Assembly: GCA_023957115.1 (NCBI GenBank)
Contig: JAMLHN010000002.1
Span: 173,415-237,414, forward strand
Length of the DNA stretch: 64,000 nucleotides
Direction of reading: 5' to 3'
DNA from: Thermomicrobiales bacterium
GTDB taxonomy: Bacteria > Chloroflexota > Chloroflexia > Thermomicrobiales > UBA6265
Shown here piece by piece: positions 27,914 to 36,549 of the stretch. A program made the translations under genes and the position numbers. The first letter of the stretch is position 1; every line of letters starts with the position of its first letter. The notes beneath the pieces are model-generated. The model had not been told where the DNA came from, did no database searches, and worked only from the letters and a program-made list of their open reading frames with translations.

Positions 27914-27968
27914 TTAGGAGTTAGGAATTTCGTTCGTTCCCTGTAACTCTCCAGATCCTAACTCCTAA
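27914..27968. repeat. 13-bp perfect inverted repeat with 29-bp spacer
   Basis: TTAGGAGTTAGGA at 27914-27926 is exactly complementary to TCCTAACTCCTAA at 27956-27968. The arms themselves contain a short direct repeat (TAGGAGTTAGGA). It lies in a 967-base gene-free stretch between the CNNM pair and dedA, next to other repeats, and may be the end of a degenerate mobile or REP-like element. Confidence 0.6.
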
Positions 27969-28080
27969 CTCCCTCGCCTGCGGTTTCGAGAGGCTGACCC
28001 CACCGAGCAACCCAGGCGTTGTTCGCAAAAAACGAATGCGCCCTCGTTTTCCAGCTCCCCGGTGCATCCGCTTGCCATCT

Positions 28081-28209
28081 CCTCTCTCCCAGAATTGGGA
28101 GAGGGGCCGGGGGTGTGGCGAAACGCAGCCCAAACTCCACGCCCTCCCCACACCCACCAACCCCACAACGCTCCCCGCTCCCCAGAGGGAGAGGGGCCGG
28201 GGGTGAGGG
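28081..28209. repeat. Direct repeats of the GGGAGAGGGGCCGGGGGTG type with hairpin
   Basis: The core GGGAGAGGGGCCGGGGGTG occurs at 28097-28115 and again at 28187-28205. The first copy is the right arm of a hairpin with CTCTCCCA at 28084-28091 and loop GAAT. The sequence between copies is C-rich (CACACCCACCAACCCC). I recognise the motif as a widespread intergenic repeat style in GC-rich bacterial genomes; that recognition is from memory. Confidence 0.6.
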
Positions 28210-28406
28210 CCAAACGCAACCCAGAATCCACACCCTCCCCATCTCCAGAACACGCATCTGATACGGAATCCAGACGATCGCCGACGAGTCGCCAAACCTG
28301 AGGACGTAGCTATCCGCTTGCGTCGAGCGCTCGGCCCGCGACCAATCGCCGGACACGGGTCCCTGCGCTCCGACGCACACAGAATCCGCGTGGCGCCAAA
28401 GGAGTC

Positions 28407-28524
28407 TTAGCCCAGCGTTTCAACGTTGGGAACGCAGGAATACACGATCGTGGCCCATCCCCTCGTGTCCAAACGGAGCCGCGGAGCGGCTTGGCTCTGT
28501 CAGCCCCTGGTTTTCAACCTGGGG
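28407..28524. repeat. Dispersed palindromic repeats, copies of the 2.5-kb family
   Basis: 28407-28431 is identical over 25 bases to 2515-2539. A looser member, with arms CCCCTGGTT and AACCTGGGG around TTC, lies at 28504-28524. In both places the copies lie beyond the stop codon of a minus-strand gene (the ABC exporter at 2610 and dedA at 28712), suggesting either insertion preference for gene ends or a terminator role. The rest of 27745-28711 shows no gene. Confidence 0.7.
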
Positions 28525-28711
28525 AAACGTTGCCAACAGCCCGCTCCACGATGACTCCGGAACGGCGCAACCTCCGCGAGACGGTGTTTGAAAAGCCCAC
28601 CGTGCGACCTGATGGACGCCGCGCTTCGGGTTCTTCGTGCCGTTGAGGCCCCGAAACTCGTTGCTTCGGTCTCCTCCGGCCCCCGGACTCCGGACCCGTT
28701 TCAGACACACC

Positions 28712-29413
28712 CTAGCTCTGCGAATTGCTGTCCGTCGGCTCGTTGGACGAAGCAGGCGCCGCTTCAGGTTCGCCTTTGCCGAAGATCTCGCGAAGCTGCA
28801 CCCGAGTTACGTCCTTGATCTGGTCGCCCTTTTCCTTCCAGAGGTGGTACGCGGACGGCAGCACGGAGATGAGCAGGATCAATGCAATGGCCGGCAACAG
28901 ATAGTGGTCGACACTGGGAATGACACTCCCGAGGAAATACCCGAGCAGCGTCAAACCGGCGCCCCAAAGCAGCGCGCCGGCGACATTGAACATGGCGAAG
29001 TGCCGGTAAGGCATAGCGGAGATGCCGGCAATGACCGGTACGAATGTGCGGGCAAAGGGAATGAACCGCGCCAGAATGATGGCCCGTCCACCATGCTTGA
29101 GAAAGAACTGCTCGGCGAGGACGAGGTTTTTCGGCTTGAACAGGCGTGATTCCGGTTTCTTGAACAGCTGCCGTCCGTAGCGCTTGCCGATCGAGTAGCC
29201 AAGCGCATCGCCCACGATCGCGGCAACCACGCAAATGATGACCAGAATCCAGATGTCGAAGACACCCTGGGAGGCCAGAAACCCTGCGGTGAAGAGAAGA
29301 CTATCGCCGGGCAAAAACAACCCGATCAGAAGTCCCGTTTCCGCGAAGATGATCAGAAAGATACCGATATAGCCGACGGTTTGAAGCAGATTGTCGAGAT
29401 CGCCGGGAAACAT
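28712..29413 (-). CDS. DedA family membrane protein
   Basis: A 233-residue protein with the DedA/VTT signatures: ETGLLIGLFLPGDSLLF near the N-terminus, then GRAIILARFIPFARTFVPVIAG in the core, and four or five hydrophobic segments. DedA proteins are thought to flip or recycle phospholipid carriers such as undecaprenyl phosphate and help maintain the proton gradient. The acidic Ser/Pro-rich tail (EPEAAPASSNEPTDSN) is cytoplasmic or disordered. I take the ATG at 29413, where the membrane protein begins (MFPGDLDNLL). The AlkA gene lies 82 bases upstream on the same strand. Confidence 0.85.
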   Translation of the reverse strand: MFPGDLDNLLQTVGYIGIFLIIFAETGLLIGLFLPGDSLLFTAGFLASQGVFDIWILVIICVVAAIVGDALGYSIGKRYGRQLFKKPESRLFKPKNLVLAEQFFLKHGGRAIILARFIPFARTFVPVIAGISAMPYRHFAMFNVAGALLWGAGLTLLGYFLGSVIPSVDHYLLPAIALILLISVLPSAYHLWKEKGDQIKDVTRVQLREIFGKGEPEAAPASSNEPTDSNSQS

Positions 29414-29495
29414 GAGCGGTCCAGAAATGCGGTAGGTTCGACATGAGGACGGTTTGCTGGAACCGCCGCGGAGCCAACGGAGTATAGAGCAACAC

Positions 29496-30380
29496 CTAGT
29501 CGGTTGTTGCTCCGGGCCCCGGCCGGGCAGCTCCAAAGAGCTCCAGCCAGAGAAGCCGCGATGCCCAGGCGCGGTGACCTGCCCAGTCTGGGGCACGCAT
29601 CTCCATCTCCTTCATGGTCATCTCTGGGAGACCGTAGGCGTTCCGCGCCGCACGGAGCAATGCCACATCCCCCATCGGGAAGGCATCGTCCTCCGCAATC
29701 CCCCACAGCAATGCCGATTCCGCGGTCCAGGGTCCCACCAGCGGCAGCCGTCGCAACATCGCGCGTGTCGAATCGAGCGGCTCATCGATCGGCTCGGAAA
29801 ACCGGCCATCGAGGACCGCCTGCCCCGCGGCAACCAACGCCTCGGCTCGCTTCCAGGTCAGCCCGGTTACGCGTAATCGGGCAGCATCCGCATTCGCCAG
29901 GTCGACGGGACGTGGGGACGGCCAGAAGATACGTCCCTCGATCTCGATACCGGGGTGAAAATGCGAAGCCAACCGGGCGCTCACCACTGCGGCGGCCTTG
30001 ACGGTAATGCTTTGGCCGACCACGGCATCGACCAGACCGGAAAAAAGCGTGCCCGACGCATGCGGACGCATTCCAGGGTTTCGCATCGCCACGTCCAGAA
30101 CCACCGGGTCGTGAATCTCCGGCATGAACCGCTCGGTTCCCAGCACGCGCATGACCCAATCCCGGTCGAGGTCGGGATCGGCATCCCCTTCGATGGTCAG
30201 GATCGGACTCGCATCAGGCTGCCGGACCCGGCGATGTACGATCCGGCCAGTCTCCCACCCAACCCAGACAAGCTCGCCCGCGATCCAGTCCTGATCGGCC
30301 CAGCGACCACGTGCCCAGTCGACCGGGGCGCAGGTAGCGTGCAACGAGTACGGAGGTGCTACGGCAAGCTCACGAACCAT
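29496..30380 (-). CDS. AlkA-type 3-methyladenine DNA glycosylase
   Basis: 294 residues. The C-terminal half is an HhH-GPD fold with hairpin LPLVGPWTAESALL and the catalytic aspartate in FPMGDVALLRA, as in AlkA. SGLVDAVVGQSITVKAA is the usual central block (cf. LVRSIIGQQLS). No 4Fe-4S cysteines are present, as expected for AlkA. ATG at 30380 is chosen because GAGGAG is five bases upstream; an in-frame ATG at 30398 is the alternative. It removes alkylated bases such as 3-methyladenine. It is divergent from the sugar-binding gene, with about 147 bases between the starts. Confidence 0.85.
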   Translation of the reverse strand: MVRELAVAPPYSLHATCAPVDWARGRWADQDWIAGELVWVGWETGRIVHRRVRQPDASPILTIEGDADPDLDRDWVMRVLGTERFMPEIHDPVVLDVAMRNPGMRPHASGTLFSGLVDAVVGQSITVKAAAVVSARLASHFHPGIEIEGRIFWPSPRPVDLANADAARLRVTGLTWKRAEALVAAGQAVLDGRFSEPIDEPLDSTRAMLRRLPLVGPWTAESALLWGIAEDDAFPMGDVALLRAARNAYGLPEMTMKEMEMRAPDWAGHRAWASRLLWLELFGAARPGPGATTD

Positions 30381-30527
30381 GGATCTCCTCGAGGACACCG
30401 GCGGCGAATTCCGATCGATTCAGATGGTTTTCGACCGTTTCGACGAATCGTGTCAGCATTACAATTGGCCCAACGAACCAAATCCCGCAGGCGCTGGGCC
30501 GCGGGGTCACGTTCCTCGGAGGACGCT

Positions 30528-31772
30528 ATGTTGCGCGGAAGACTTTTTCGAGCAACGTCACTCGCACTGACGTTGCTGCTGGCATCCGCTTTCCTCGTAC
30601 CCGGACTCGGTCCGGTTGCAACGGCCCAGGATTCCGGATCGCTCACCCTCTGGCACGGGTGGACGGGCGCTGAAGCCGACACCCTCAACAATCAGATCAT
30701 CCCTGCCTGGCAGGAGGCAAATCCCGGCATCGAGATAGACGTGCTGGCGGTGCCGTTCGATCAGCTCAAGAACAAGTATCAGACCGAAGCCGCCACCGGT
30801 GGCGGTCCCGATCTGCTGATCGGTCCGGCGGACTGGGTGGGTGAGCTGGCCGAGGCCGAGCTCATCCTGCCGCTCGACGACCTCGTCGGCGAGGACGTGC
30901 TGGCCCAGTATGTCGAATCGGCGGTCGACGCGCTGCGAATCGATGGGCAGCTCTACGGGCTGCCGGAAAGCGTCGAAACGGTGGCGCTCTACTACAACAC
31001 CGACCTTGTTCCAACCGCACCGGCCTCGACCGCGGACCTGATCTCGATTTCGGCCGAGATCGCCGCCGCCGATTCGGGAAACTACGGCCTGGCGCTCTTC
31101 TCGAACTTCTACCATCCAGCCGGCTATCTCTTCGGCTGGGGCGGGCAGATCTTCGACGACACGAACCATTCGGCGTTCGACGCGCCGGAGACGGTGTCGT
31201 TCCTCGGTTGGATGAAGGACCTGACCAGCCAGCCGGGCGTCTACTACCAGAACGATGACGCTGCGATCAGCTCGCTCTTCAAGGAAGGCAAGGCAGGGAT
31301 GGTCATCAATGGCCCGTGGGCTCTGGCGGACTACCAGGCCGCCCTCGGAGCCGACAAGGTTGCCGTCGCGGAGCTTCCGGTCATTAGCGAGAACGGCGAC
31401 GCTCCCGCCAAGCCGTTCCTGGGCGTGAAGCACATCATGGTCAACTCCAACGACAGCGGCGATCAGGCGGCGCTCGCCGCGCGGTTTGCCGAATTCTTCA
31501 CCGGCGCGGAGGTGGGCAAGATCCTGGCCGACGGCGCCGGACACCTGCCCGCAAATACCGGCGTCGACGTTTCGGAGAACCCGGCCGCCAGCGCATTCGT
31601 CGCGCAAGCCGCCAATTCCACACCGATGCCAACCATCCCGCAGATGGGACAGGTTTGGACACCCGCCGAGGACATGATCGGCAAGGTGCTCGCCGGTGAC
31701 GCCACCCCGGAGGAAGCGGCCGCTTCGGCCGCCCAGTCGATCAACGACGCCATCGACCTGATGGACGCCTGA
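30528..31772 (+). CDS. Sugar ABC transporter substrate-binding protein (SBP_bac_1/MalE-like)
   Basis: 414 residues from the ATG at 30528, which has GGAGG six bases upstream. The signal peptide (ATSLALTLLLASAFLVPG) is cleaved after ATAQ. The mature start LTLWHGWTGAEADTLNN is typical of the family, and GKAGMVINGPWALADYQ and FLGVKHIMVN are the MalE-type blocks. It would capture a maltose-like or other oligosaccharide and pass it to the two permeases that follow. The long open frame upstream of 30528 is a chance extension through the divergent AlkA gene. Confidence 0.85.
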   Translation: MLRGRLFRATSLALTLLLASAFLVPGLGPVATAQDSGSLTLWHGWTGAEADTLNNQIIPAWQEANPGIEIDVLAVPFDQLKNKYQTEAATGGGPDLLIGPADWVGELAEAELILPLDDLVGEDVLAQYVESAVDALRIDGQLYGLPESVETVALYYNTDLVPTAPASTADLISISAEIAAADSGNYGLALFSNFYHPAGYLFGWGGQIFDDTNHSAFDAPETVSFLGWMKDLTSQPGVYYQNDDAAISSLFKEGKAGMVINGPWALADYQAALGADKVAVAELPVISENGDAPAKPFLGVKHIMVNSNDSGDQAALAARFAEFFTGAEVGKILADGAGHLPANTGVDVSENPAASAFVAQAANSTPMPTIPQMGQVWTPAEDMIGKVLAGDATPEEAAASAAQSINDAIDLMDA

Positions 31773-31911
31773 CCGAGATCTCGATTCGCGATGGGTCGGG
31801 TTCACGTGAGCCCGGCCCATCGCACGTCCCATTCGGCGGCCAGTCACCGCCCCCAGACCACCAGGGAAATTCCCCTGCGTCTCACATCCGTTTCGCGAGG
31901 GATGAGAAGAG

Positions 31912-32925
31912 ATGGTCGCACCAGAGCCAGCACGTAAAGGTGGAACCGGCCCAATCGAAGGACTGGGACCGGCAAGCGGCACGAGCCGGTGGCAACGGTA
32001 CAAACTCCCATACCTCTATATTCTGCCGGCCTTCATCGTGCTGGCAGTCGTCACCTTCTACCCCATTGCCTACCAGATCTATCTCTCGTTCACCAACTTC
32101 GCCATCAGGAACCTGCGCACCGGCAACGCCGACTGGGTCGGTCTGCGGAACTACGAACGTATCATCAGGAATCAGGTTCCGCTTCCCAATTTCGACTTCT
32201 GGCACATCCTCACCTTCAACATCGTCTGGACGATCAGCAACGTCTTTGTCCACGTCGTCATTGGCGTTGCGGTCGCGGTGCTCCTCAATCGAAAGCGCAT
32301 CTACGGCCGCAAGGTCTGGCGCGCCATCTTCGTCATTCCGTGGGCGATGCCCCCGCTGGTGGTCGCCACCGTCTGGAAGAACATGTTCGACCAGCAGTTC
32401 GGCGCCATCAACCAGTTGCTCGGTAAGCTCGGCCTCCCAAACGATATTGCCTGGCTGACCTCGACCAAAGCGCCAATTCCGGGGATCGACCTACTGCCGC
32501 TTTCGTTCTTTGCCGTCTTGATCGCGAATGTCTGGCTCGGTTGGCCCTTCATGATGGTCATCGCAACCGGAGCGCTCCAATCGATTCCCGGGGATCTCTA
32601 CGAGGCGGCGCGGGTCGATGGCGCATCCCGCTGGCAGCAGTTCTGGGACATCACCGCCCCGTTGTTGCGCCCCGCCATGGTCCCGGCCATCATGTACGGC
32701 ACCATTCTGACCTTCAATCAGTTCAACATCATCTACTTCATCACGAACGGCGGTCCGTATGGACGGACCGAGATTCTGGTGACCCAGGCGTTCAAGCTCG
32801 TCAACCCAAACGGGCTCTACGGGCTGGCCGCCGCCTTCAGCATCATGGTCTTTTTCATTCTGTTGATCATCACGCTTGCACAGAATCGGGTGGCGCGCGG
32901 TCTGGAGGGATGGTCCGATGCTTGA
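31912..32925 (+). CDS. Sugar ABC transporter permease, MalF-like
   Basis: 337 residues with six predicted membrane helices and the cytoplasmic EAA loop LYEAARVDGASRWQQFWDIT, the docking site for the ATPase. The N-terminal KLPYLYILPAFIVL is typical of MalF/UgpA-type permeases. It lies 140 bases after the binding-protein gene and overlaps the MalG-like gene by 8 bases. No ATPase subunit is encoded nearby, so a shared MsiK/UgpC-like ATPase elsewhere is likely. Confidence 0.88.
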   Translation: MVAPEPARKGGTGPIEGLGPASGTSRWQRYKLPYLYILPAFIVLAVVTFYPIAYQIYLSFTNFAIRNLRTGNADWVGLRNYERIIRNQVPLPNFDFWHILTFNIVWTISNVFVHVVIGVAVAVLLNRKRIYGRKVWRAIFVIPWAMPPLVVATVWKNMFDQQFGAINQLLGKLGLPNDIAWLTSTKAPIPGIDLLPLSFFAVLIANVWLGWPFMMVIATGALQSIPGDLYEAARVDGASRWQQFWDITAPLLRPAMVPAIMYGTILTFNQFNIIYFITNGGPYGRTEILVTQAFKLVNPNGLYGLAAAFSIMVFFILLIITLAQNRVARGLEGWSDA

Positions 32926-33886
32926 TTCCCAGTACGCCCAGACCCAGAGTCTGGCAGCCGAAGAAACCATCGCTCGCGCAACACCCAAGACGAAACGCAA
33001 GCGCGATACGTCGGCCCACAGCGGGTTGATCGAAGACATCCTGGCGCACATTGCATTGATCGTCATCGCTGCAACGGTGCTCTTCCCGGTAGTCTGGGTC
33101 GTCTCGATGTCGCTCGACGGTCGGAACATCAGCCGCCCGACGAGCCTGGCCATCATTCCACCCAACCCCTCGCTCGACGCCTATCGTCGCGTGCTCACCG
33201 AGCCGCAGGCGAACAATGTCATGTTCAGCACGATGTTGAAGAACAGCCTGCTCCTCTCGATTGGCGTCAGCCTGGTGGTCGTAGTATTCGCGGTCACCGC
33301 GGCGTACGCCTTTGCCCGCTTCCATTTTCCAGGTCGCAAATGGGGTCTTTTCCTCTTCATCGCGGTGCTGATGCTACCGTCCGTCGCAACGCTCGCCCCG
33401 CTTTTCGTGCTGCTGAGTCAAATCAAGATCCCGGGCTCGACCGAGAGCGTGCGAAGCACGTTGTTCGGCGTCGGAATCGCCTACACCAGCGGCGCGCTTC
33501 CCTTCGCGATCTGGAACCTGCGCGGGTATATCGATACGCTGCCGAAAGAGCTCGAGGAATCGGCGCTGGTCGATGGGGCGAATCCGAATCGGGCCTTCTT
33601 CGACGTGATCCTGCCGCTTATCGCGCCGGCAATCGCCATCACGGTCCTGTTCGGGTTCATGGCCTCGTGGACCGAGTTCGTCCTGGCCTGGACCTTCCTG
33701 ACCGATCCCAATCGGTTCACATTGGCGATGGGGTTGAACGGCATGGTGGGACAATACTCTTCGAATACGCCCTGGTCCGATTTCGCGGCCCTGGCGATCT
33801 TGATTACATTGCCCATTCTGGTGCTCTTCTTCCTGCTGCAACGCTGGATCGTATCCGGTCTTGCAGTGGGTGCGGTCAAGGGATGA
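32918..33886 (+). CDS. Sugar ABC transporter permease, MalG-like
   Basis: 322 residues beginning at the ATG at 32918, inside the end of the MalF-like gene. It has a hydrophilic N-terminus, then six membrane helices and the EAA loop ELEESALVDGANPNRAFFDV. MSLDGRNI near the first periplasmic loop and WTFLTDPNRFTLAMGLNGM near the end fit MalG. It forms the heterodimeric channel with the MalF-like protein. Its TGA overlaps the next start as ATGA. Confidence 0.88.
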   Translation: MLDSQYAQTQSLAAEETIARATPKTKRKRDTSAHSGLIEDILAHIALIVIAATVLFPVVWVVSMSLDGRNISRPTSLAIIPPNPSLDAYRRVLTEPQANNVMFSTMLKNSLLLSIGVSLVVVVFAVTAAYAFARFHFPGRKWGLFLFIAVLMLPSVATLAPLFVLLSQIKIPGSTESVRSTLFGVGIAYTSGALPFAIWNLRGYIDTLPKELEESALVDGANPNRAFFDVILPLIAPAIAITVLFGFMASWTEFVLAWTFLTDPNRFTLAMGLNGMVGQYSSNTPWSDFAALAILITLPILVLFFLLQRWIVSGLAVGAVKG

Positions 33887-34689
33887 TTCGATTTCTCGAC
33901 AAACCATCGAACGACGATGCGGTACTCGTCACCGTCGCCGCCGGCAAGAATCTGGATGACGCTCTGATGCAATTCGGCACGATGCCGGATTGCATCGGAT
34001 GCTCGGTTACCGTCGCCACCCCAGGCTGGACGCCGGAGGGCACCGTCGAGCGTATATGGGCGACGTTCAGCCCGCTTGCGCCGCTCGAGGCTGAGGTCCG
34101 TCCGATATCGAGCGCAACCGGGCTCGTGCGGCGCGGTGGTTGGACTGAGGTGGACATCGATGCGAGAGCGCAACGCCTGAAGAAGGTGCGCATGCCGGCG
34201 AATCTCGTTGGCGCGCAACGCCTCGTTGCGCTCAATGATGTCCGTAGCTTGTCCGGATTGCGCCCAGTCATCGCCATCGGGATGTGGGCGCTCTTCGCGC
34301 ATCCAATCGTCCGGACCGGTGCACGTCTCGCGAGCGTGCGCGATGGGTTGACTGCCGAGATCGCGCTCGCGGTCCATCCGGATCGGTATGTGCTGCTCGA
34401 CAGCGACGCCAGGCATGGGTTGACCTACGTCGTTTCCACACCGGATATCATCGCGGCGGACCTGATGGTGCTTGCGCTCCGGCAGCATCGAGCCCGGTTC
34501 CGCGGCGCCGGACCGTGGGAAGACGCGCTGGTGCAGGCATCGACCGAGCTGGGACTCGGCGTGCGGAATTCAGAGCATATCGACATCGAAGCACTCGTCT
34601 CCCCTACCCTTTCCCCCGAGCAGGCCGAACACGCGTCGACGTCGCTGGTGTCGATGGCGGAGCTTATTGGCGTGCAGGCGGACCGCTAG
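33883..34689 (+). CDS. Uncharacterised protein coupled to the sugar transporter
   Basis: A 268-residue soluble protein starting in the ATGA overlap with the MalG-like gene, so the two are translationally coupled. I do not recognise the family with confidence. The middle and end (NLVGAQRLVALNDVRSLSG, then VVSTPDIIAADLMVLAL) resemble the pattern of DUF362-type proteins, where a stretch like this sets aside a carrier or substrate site, but the match is loose. There is no signal peptide or membrane segment. The function is unknown; the coupling suggests a role tied to the imported sugar or to regulation. Confidence 0.5.
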   Translation: MIRFLDKPSNDDAVLVTVAAGKNLDDALMQFGTMPDCIGCSVTVATPGWTPEGTVERIWATFSPLAPLEAEVRPISSATGLVRRGGWTEVDIDARAQRLKKVRMPANLVGAQRLVALNDVRSLSGLRPVIAIGMWALFAHPIVRTGARLASVRDGLTAEIALAVHPDRYVLLDSDARHGLTYVVSTPDIIAADLMVLALRQHRARFRGAGPWEDALVQASTELGLGVRNSEHIDIEALVSPTLSPEQAEHASTSLVSMAELIGVQADR

Positions 34690-34713
34690 CGTACACTTGT
34701 TCTAGCAAACATT

Positions 34714-36549
34714 ATGACGACTCCTGACCAGACACTCTCAAGACGGCTGACCGCGCTCCCAACCGGGCCTGGTATCTACCAGCTCAAAGACGATCAGGGA
34801 ACAGTGCTGTACGTCGGCAAAGCTGCGGTGCTGCGGAATCGCGTGCGCTCGTATTTTCAGTCGATGCGCGGGCGCGACCCCAAGACGCGCGAGCTGATGC
34901 GGCATGTGACCGATTTCGAGTTCATCCGCACCGACTCTCCCACCGAGGCGCTGATCCTCGAAAACGAGCTGATCAAGAAGCTGCAGCCCAAATACAACGT
35001 CATGCTGAAGGACAGCAAGACGTACCCATATCTCAAAATCACCAACGAAGCGTGGCCGAGGATCATCTCGACCCGGCGAATCGTGCAGGACGGCGGACGC
35101 TATTTCGGACCGTATACCTCGGCAGGTTCGGCGTACAAAGCGCTGAACTTGCTCAACCGGTTGTTTCCCTATCGCAAATGTGAAAAGAAGATCACCGGAC
35201 AGGACGAAGTCTGTCTCTACTACCACATCAAACAGTGCCTGGCTCCGTGCATCTCGGCGACCACGCATGAGGAATACCTTCAGGCGATCGAAGGCGCCGC
35301 GCTCTTCCTGAACGGCCGCGGAGACGAGATTCTTCGCCCGCTCGAGGAAGAGATGCAACAGGCCGCGGATGCCTGGAACTTCGAGCGGGCCGCCGAGGTT
35401 CGCGACCGTATCGACGCCGTCAAGCACGTGCTCCAGCGGCAGAAGGTCGTCAGCTCGGATAGCACCAATGCCGATGTGATCGCGGTTGCGCAGGGGCCGG
35501 GGGGCGACGCGGGCGTCCAGGTCAGTTTTCTGCGCAATGGCAAGCTGATTGGCTCGGAGTTCTTTCCGATGAGTGCCCGGATCGAGGATGAGCCGTCCGA
35601 GCTCATCGGCGGATTCGTCGGCCAGTTCTACGCTGAAGCTGCCATCATTCCGGCACGTCTCATCCTGCAATATCCCCTACCGGCAAACGATGCCGATGTG
35701 ATCGTCGACTGGCTAACCGAGCGACGCGGTGGAAAAATCGAAATCGTCGTGCCGCAACGGGGTCAGAAACGCGCATTGGTCGAAATGGTCGCGAAATCGG
35801 CCAGCGATAATCTCGAGCAGAATCGGGTCAAATTCCTCTCGGATGAGATGCGCATGACCGCCGCGCTCAACGAGCTCTCCGAAGCGCTGGATCTTCCCCG
35901 GTTGCCGCGACGGATCGAATGCTTCGATATCTCCAACCTGCAGGGAACCAACACCGTTGCCAGCATGGTCGTGTTCGAAGACGGCCGCCCGGCAAAAAAG
36001 GAATACCGTCGATTCAATGTCAAGTCCGTCGATGGTCCCAACGACTTCGCCAGCATGCACGAGGTCATCAAGCGACGGTTCAAGCGCGCGGCCGAGCAGG
36101 ATGAGGAAACTGACGGAAAATGGACGACGCTTCCGGATTTTGTCATTATCGATGGCGGTAAGGGGCAGCTCAACGCCGCACTGGCGGCGATGGAAGAAAC
36201 CGGCATGAATGTTCCGATGGCTGGACTGGCCAAGGAGAACGAAGAGCTCTTTCTGCCGGGACAGCCAATCCCGGTCATCCTCCCGCGCGATTCGCAGGCG
36301 CTCTATCTCGTTCAGCGCATTCGCGACGAGGCGCACCGATTCGCCATTACCTTCCACCGGAAGAAACGGTCCAAGCAGACATTCACCTCGAGTCTCGATT
36401 CCGTTCCGGGCATCGGGCCGAAAAAGAAGAAGGCGCTGATCAAGCAGTTTGGATCGGTTGCGGCGATTCGCGAAGCGAGCGAGGAAGAGCTCCTGACCGT
36501 CGATGGTATCAACGCGGCGCTGGCGGCCCAGATCAAGGCAAATCTCTGA
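34714..36549 (+). CDS. uvrC: UvrABC system protein C
   Basis: 611 residues, full length. It has an N-terminal GIY-YIG nuclease domain (TGPGIYQLKDDQG, VLYVGKAA) for the 3' incision and a UVR domain near residues 200-240 (AWNFERAAEVRDRIDAV) that contacts UvrB. The C-terminal RNase H-like domain (FDISNLQGTNTVASMVVF, VIIDGGKGQLNAA) makes the 5' incision, and tandem helix-hairpin-helices at the end include VPGIGPKKKKALIKQFG. The ribosome site before ATG 34714 is weak. Its stop overlaps the next start (TGATG). It works in nucleotide-excision repair after UvrAB damage recognition. Confidence 0.95.
   Translation: MTTPDQTLSRRLTALPTGPGIYQLKDDQGTVLYVGKAAVLRNRVRSYFQSMRGRDPKTRELMRHVTDFEFIRTDSPTEALILENELIKKLQPKYNVMLKDSKTYPYLKITNEAWPRIISTRRIVQDGGRYFGPYTSAGSAYKALNLLNRLFPYRKCEKKITGQDEVCLYYHIKQCLAPCISATTHEEYLQAIEGAALFLNGRGDEILRPLEEEMQQAADAWNFERAAEVRDRIDAVKHVLQRQKVVSSDSTNADVIAVAQGPGGDAGVQVSFLRNGKLIGSEFFPMSARIEDEPSELIGGFVGQFYAEAAIIPARLILQYPLPANDADVIVDWLTERRGGKIEIVVPQRGQKRALVEMVAKSASDNLEQNRVKFLSDEMRMTAALNELSEALDLPRLPRRIECFDISNLQGTNTVASMVVFEDGRPAKKEYRRFNVKSVDGPNDFASMHEVIKRRFKRAAEQDEETDGKWTTLPDFVIIDGGKGQLNAALAAMEETGMNVPMAGLAKENEELFLPGQPIPVILPRDSQALYLVQRIRDEAHRFAITFHRKKRSKQTFTSSLDSVPGIGPKKKKALIKQFGSVAAIREASEEELLTVDGINAALAAQIKANL

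Noticed and set aside
28081..28209. Repeats considered as a possible CRISPR array.
   Set aside because: Only two copies, unequal context, a C-rich low-complexity spacer and no cas genes; they fit an intergenic repeat family better.
29955..30527. Apparent 190-residue N-terminal extension of the sugar-binding protein.
   Set aside because: The extension runs antisense through the AlkA gene; the true start at 30528 has GGAGG and begins a normal signal peptide.
34690..34713. A TTGTTCTAGCAAACA stretch before uvrC considered as an SOS (LexA) box.
   Set aside because: The half-sites are imperfect and do not match the CGAACRNRYGTTYG consensus; too weak to call.
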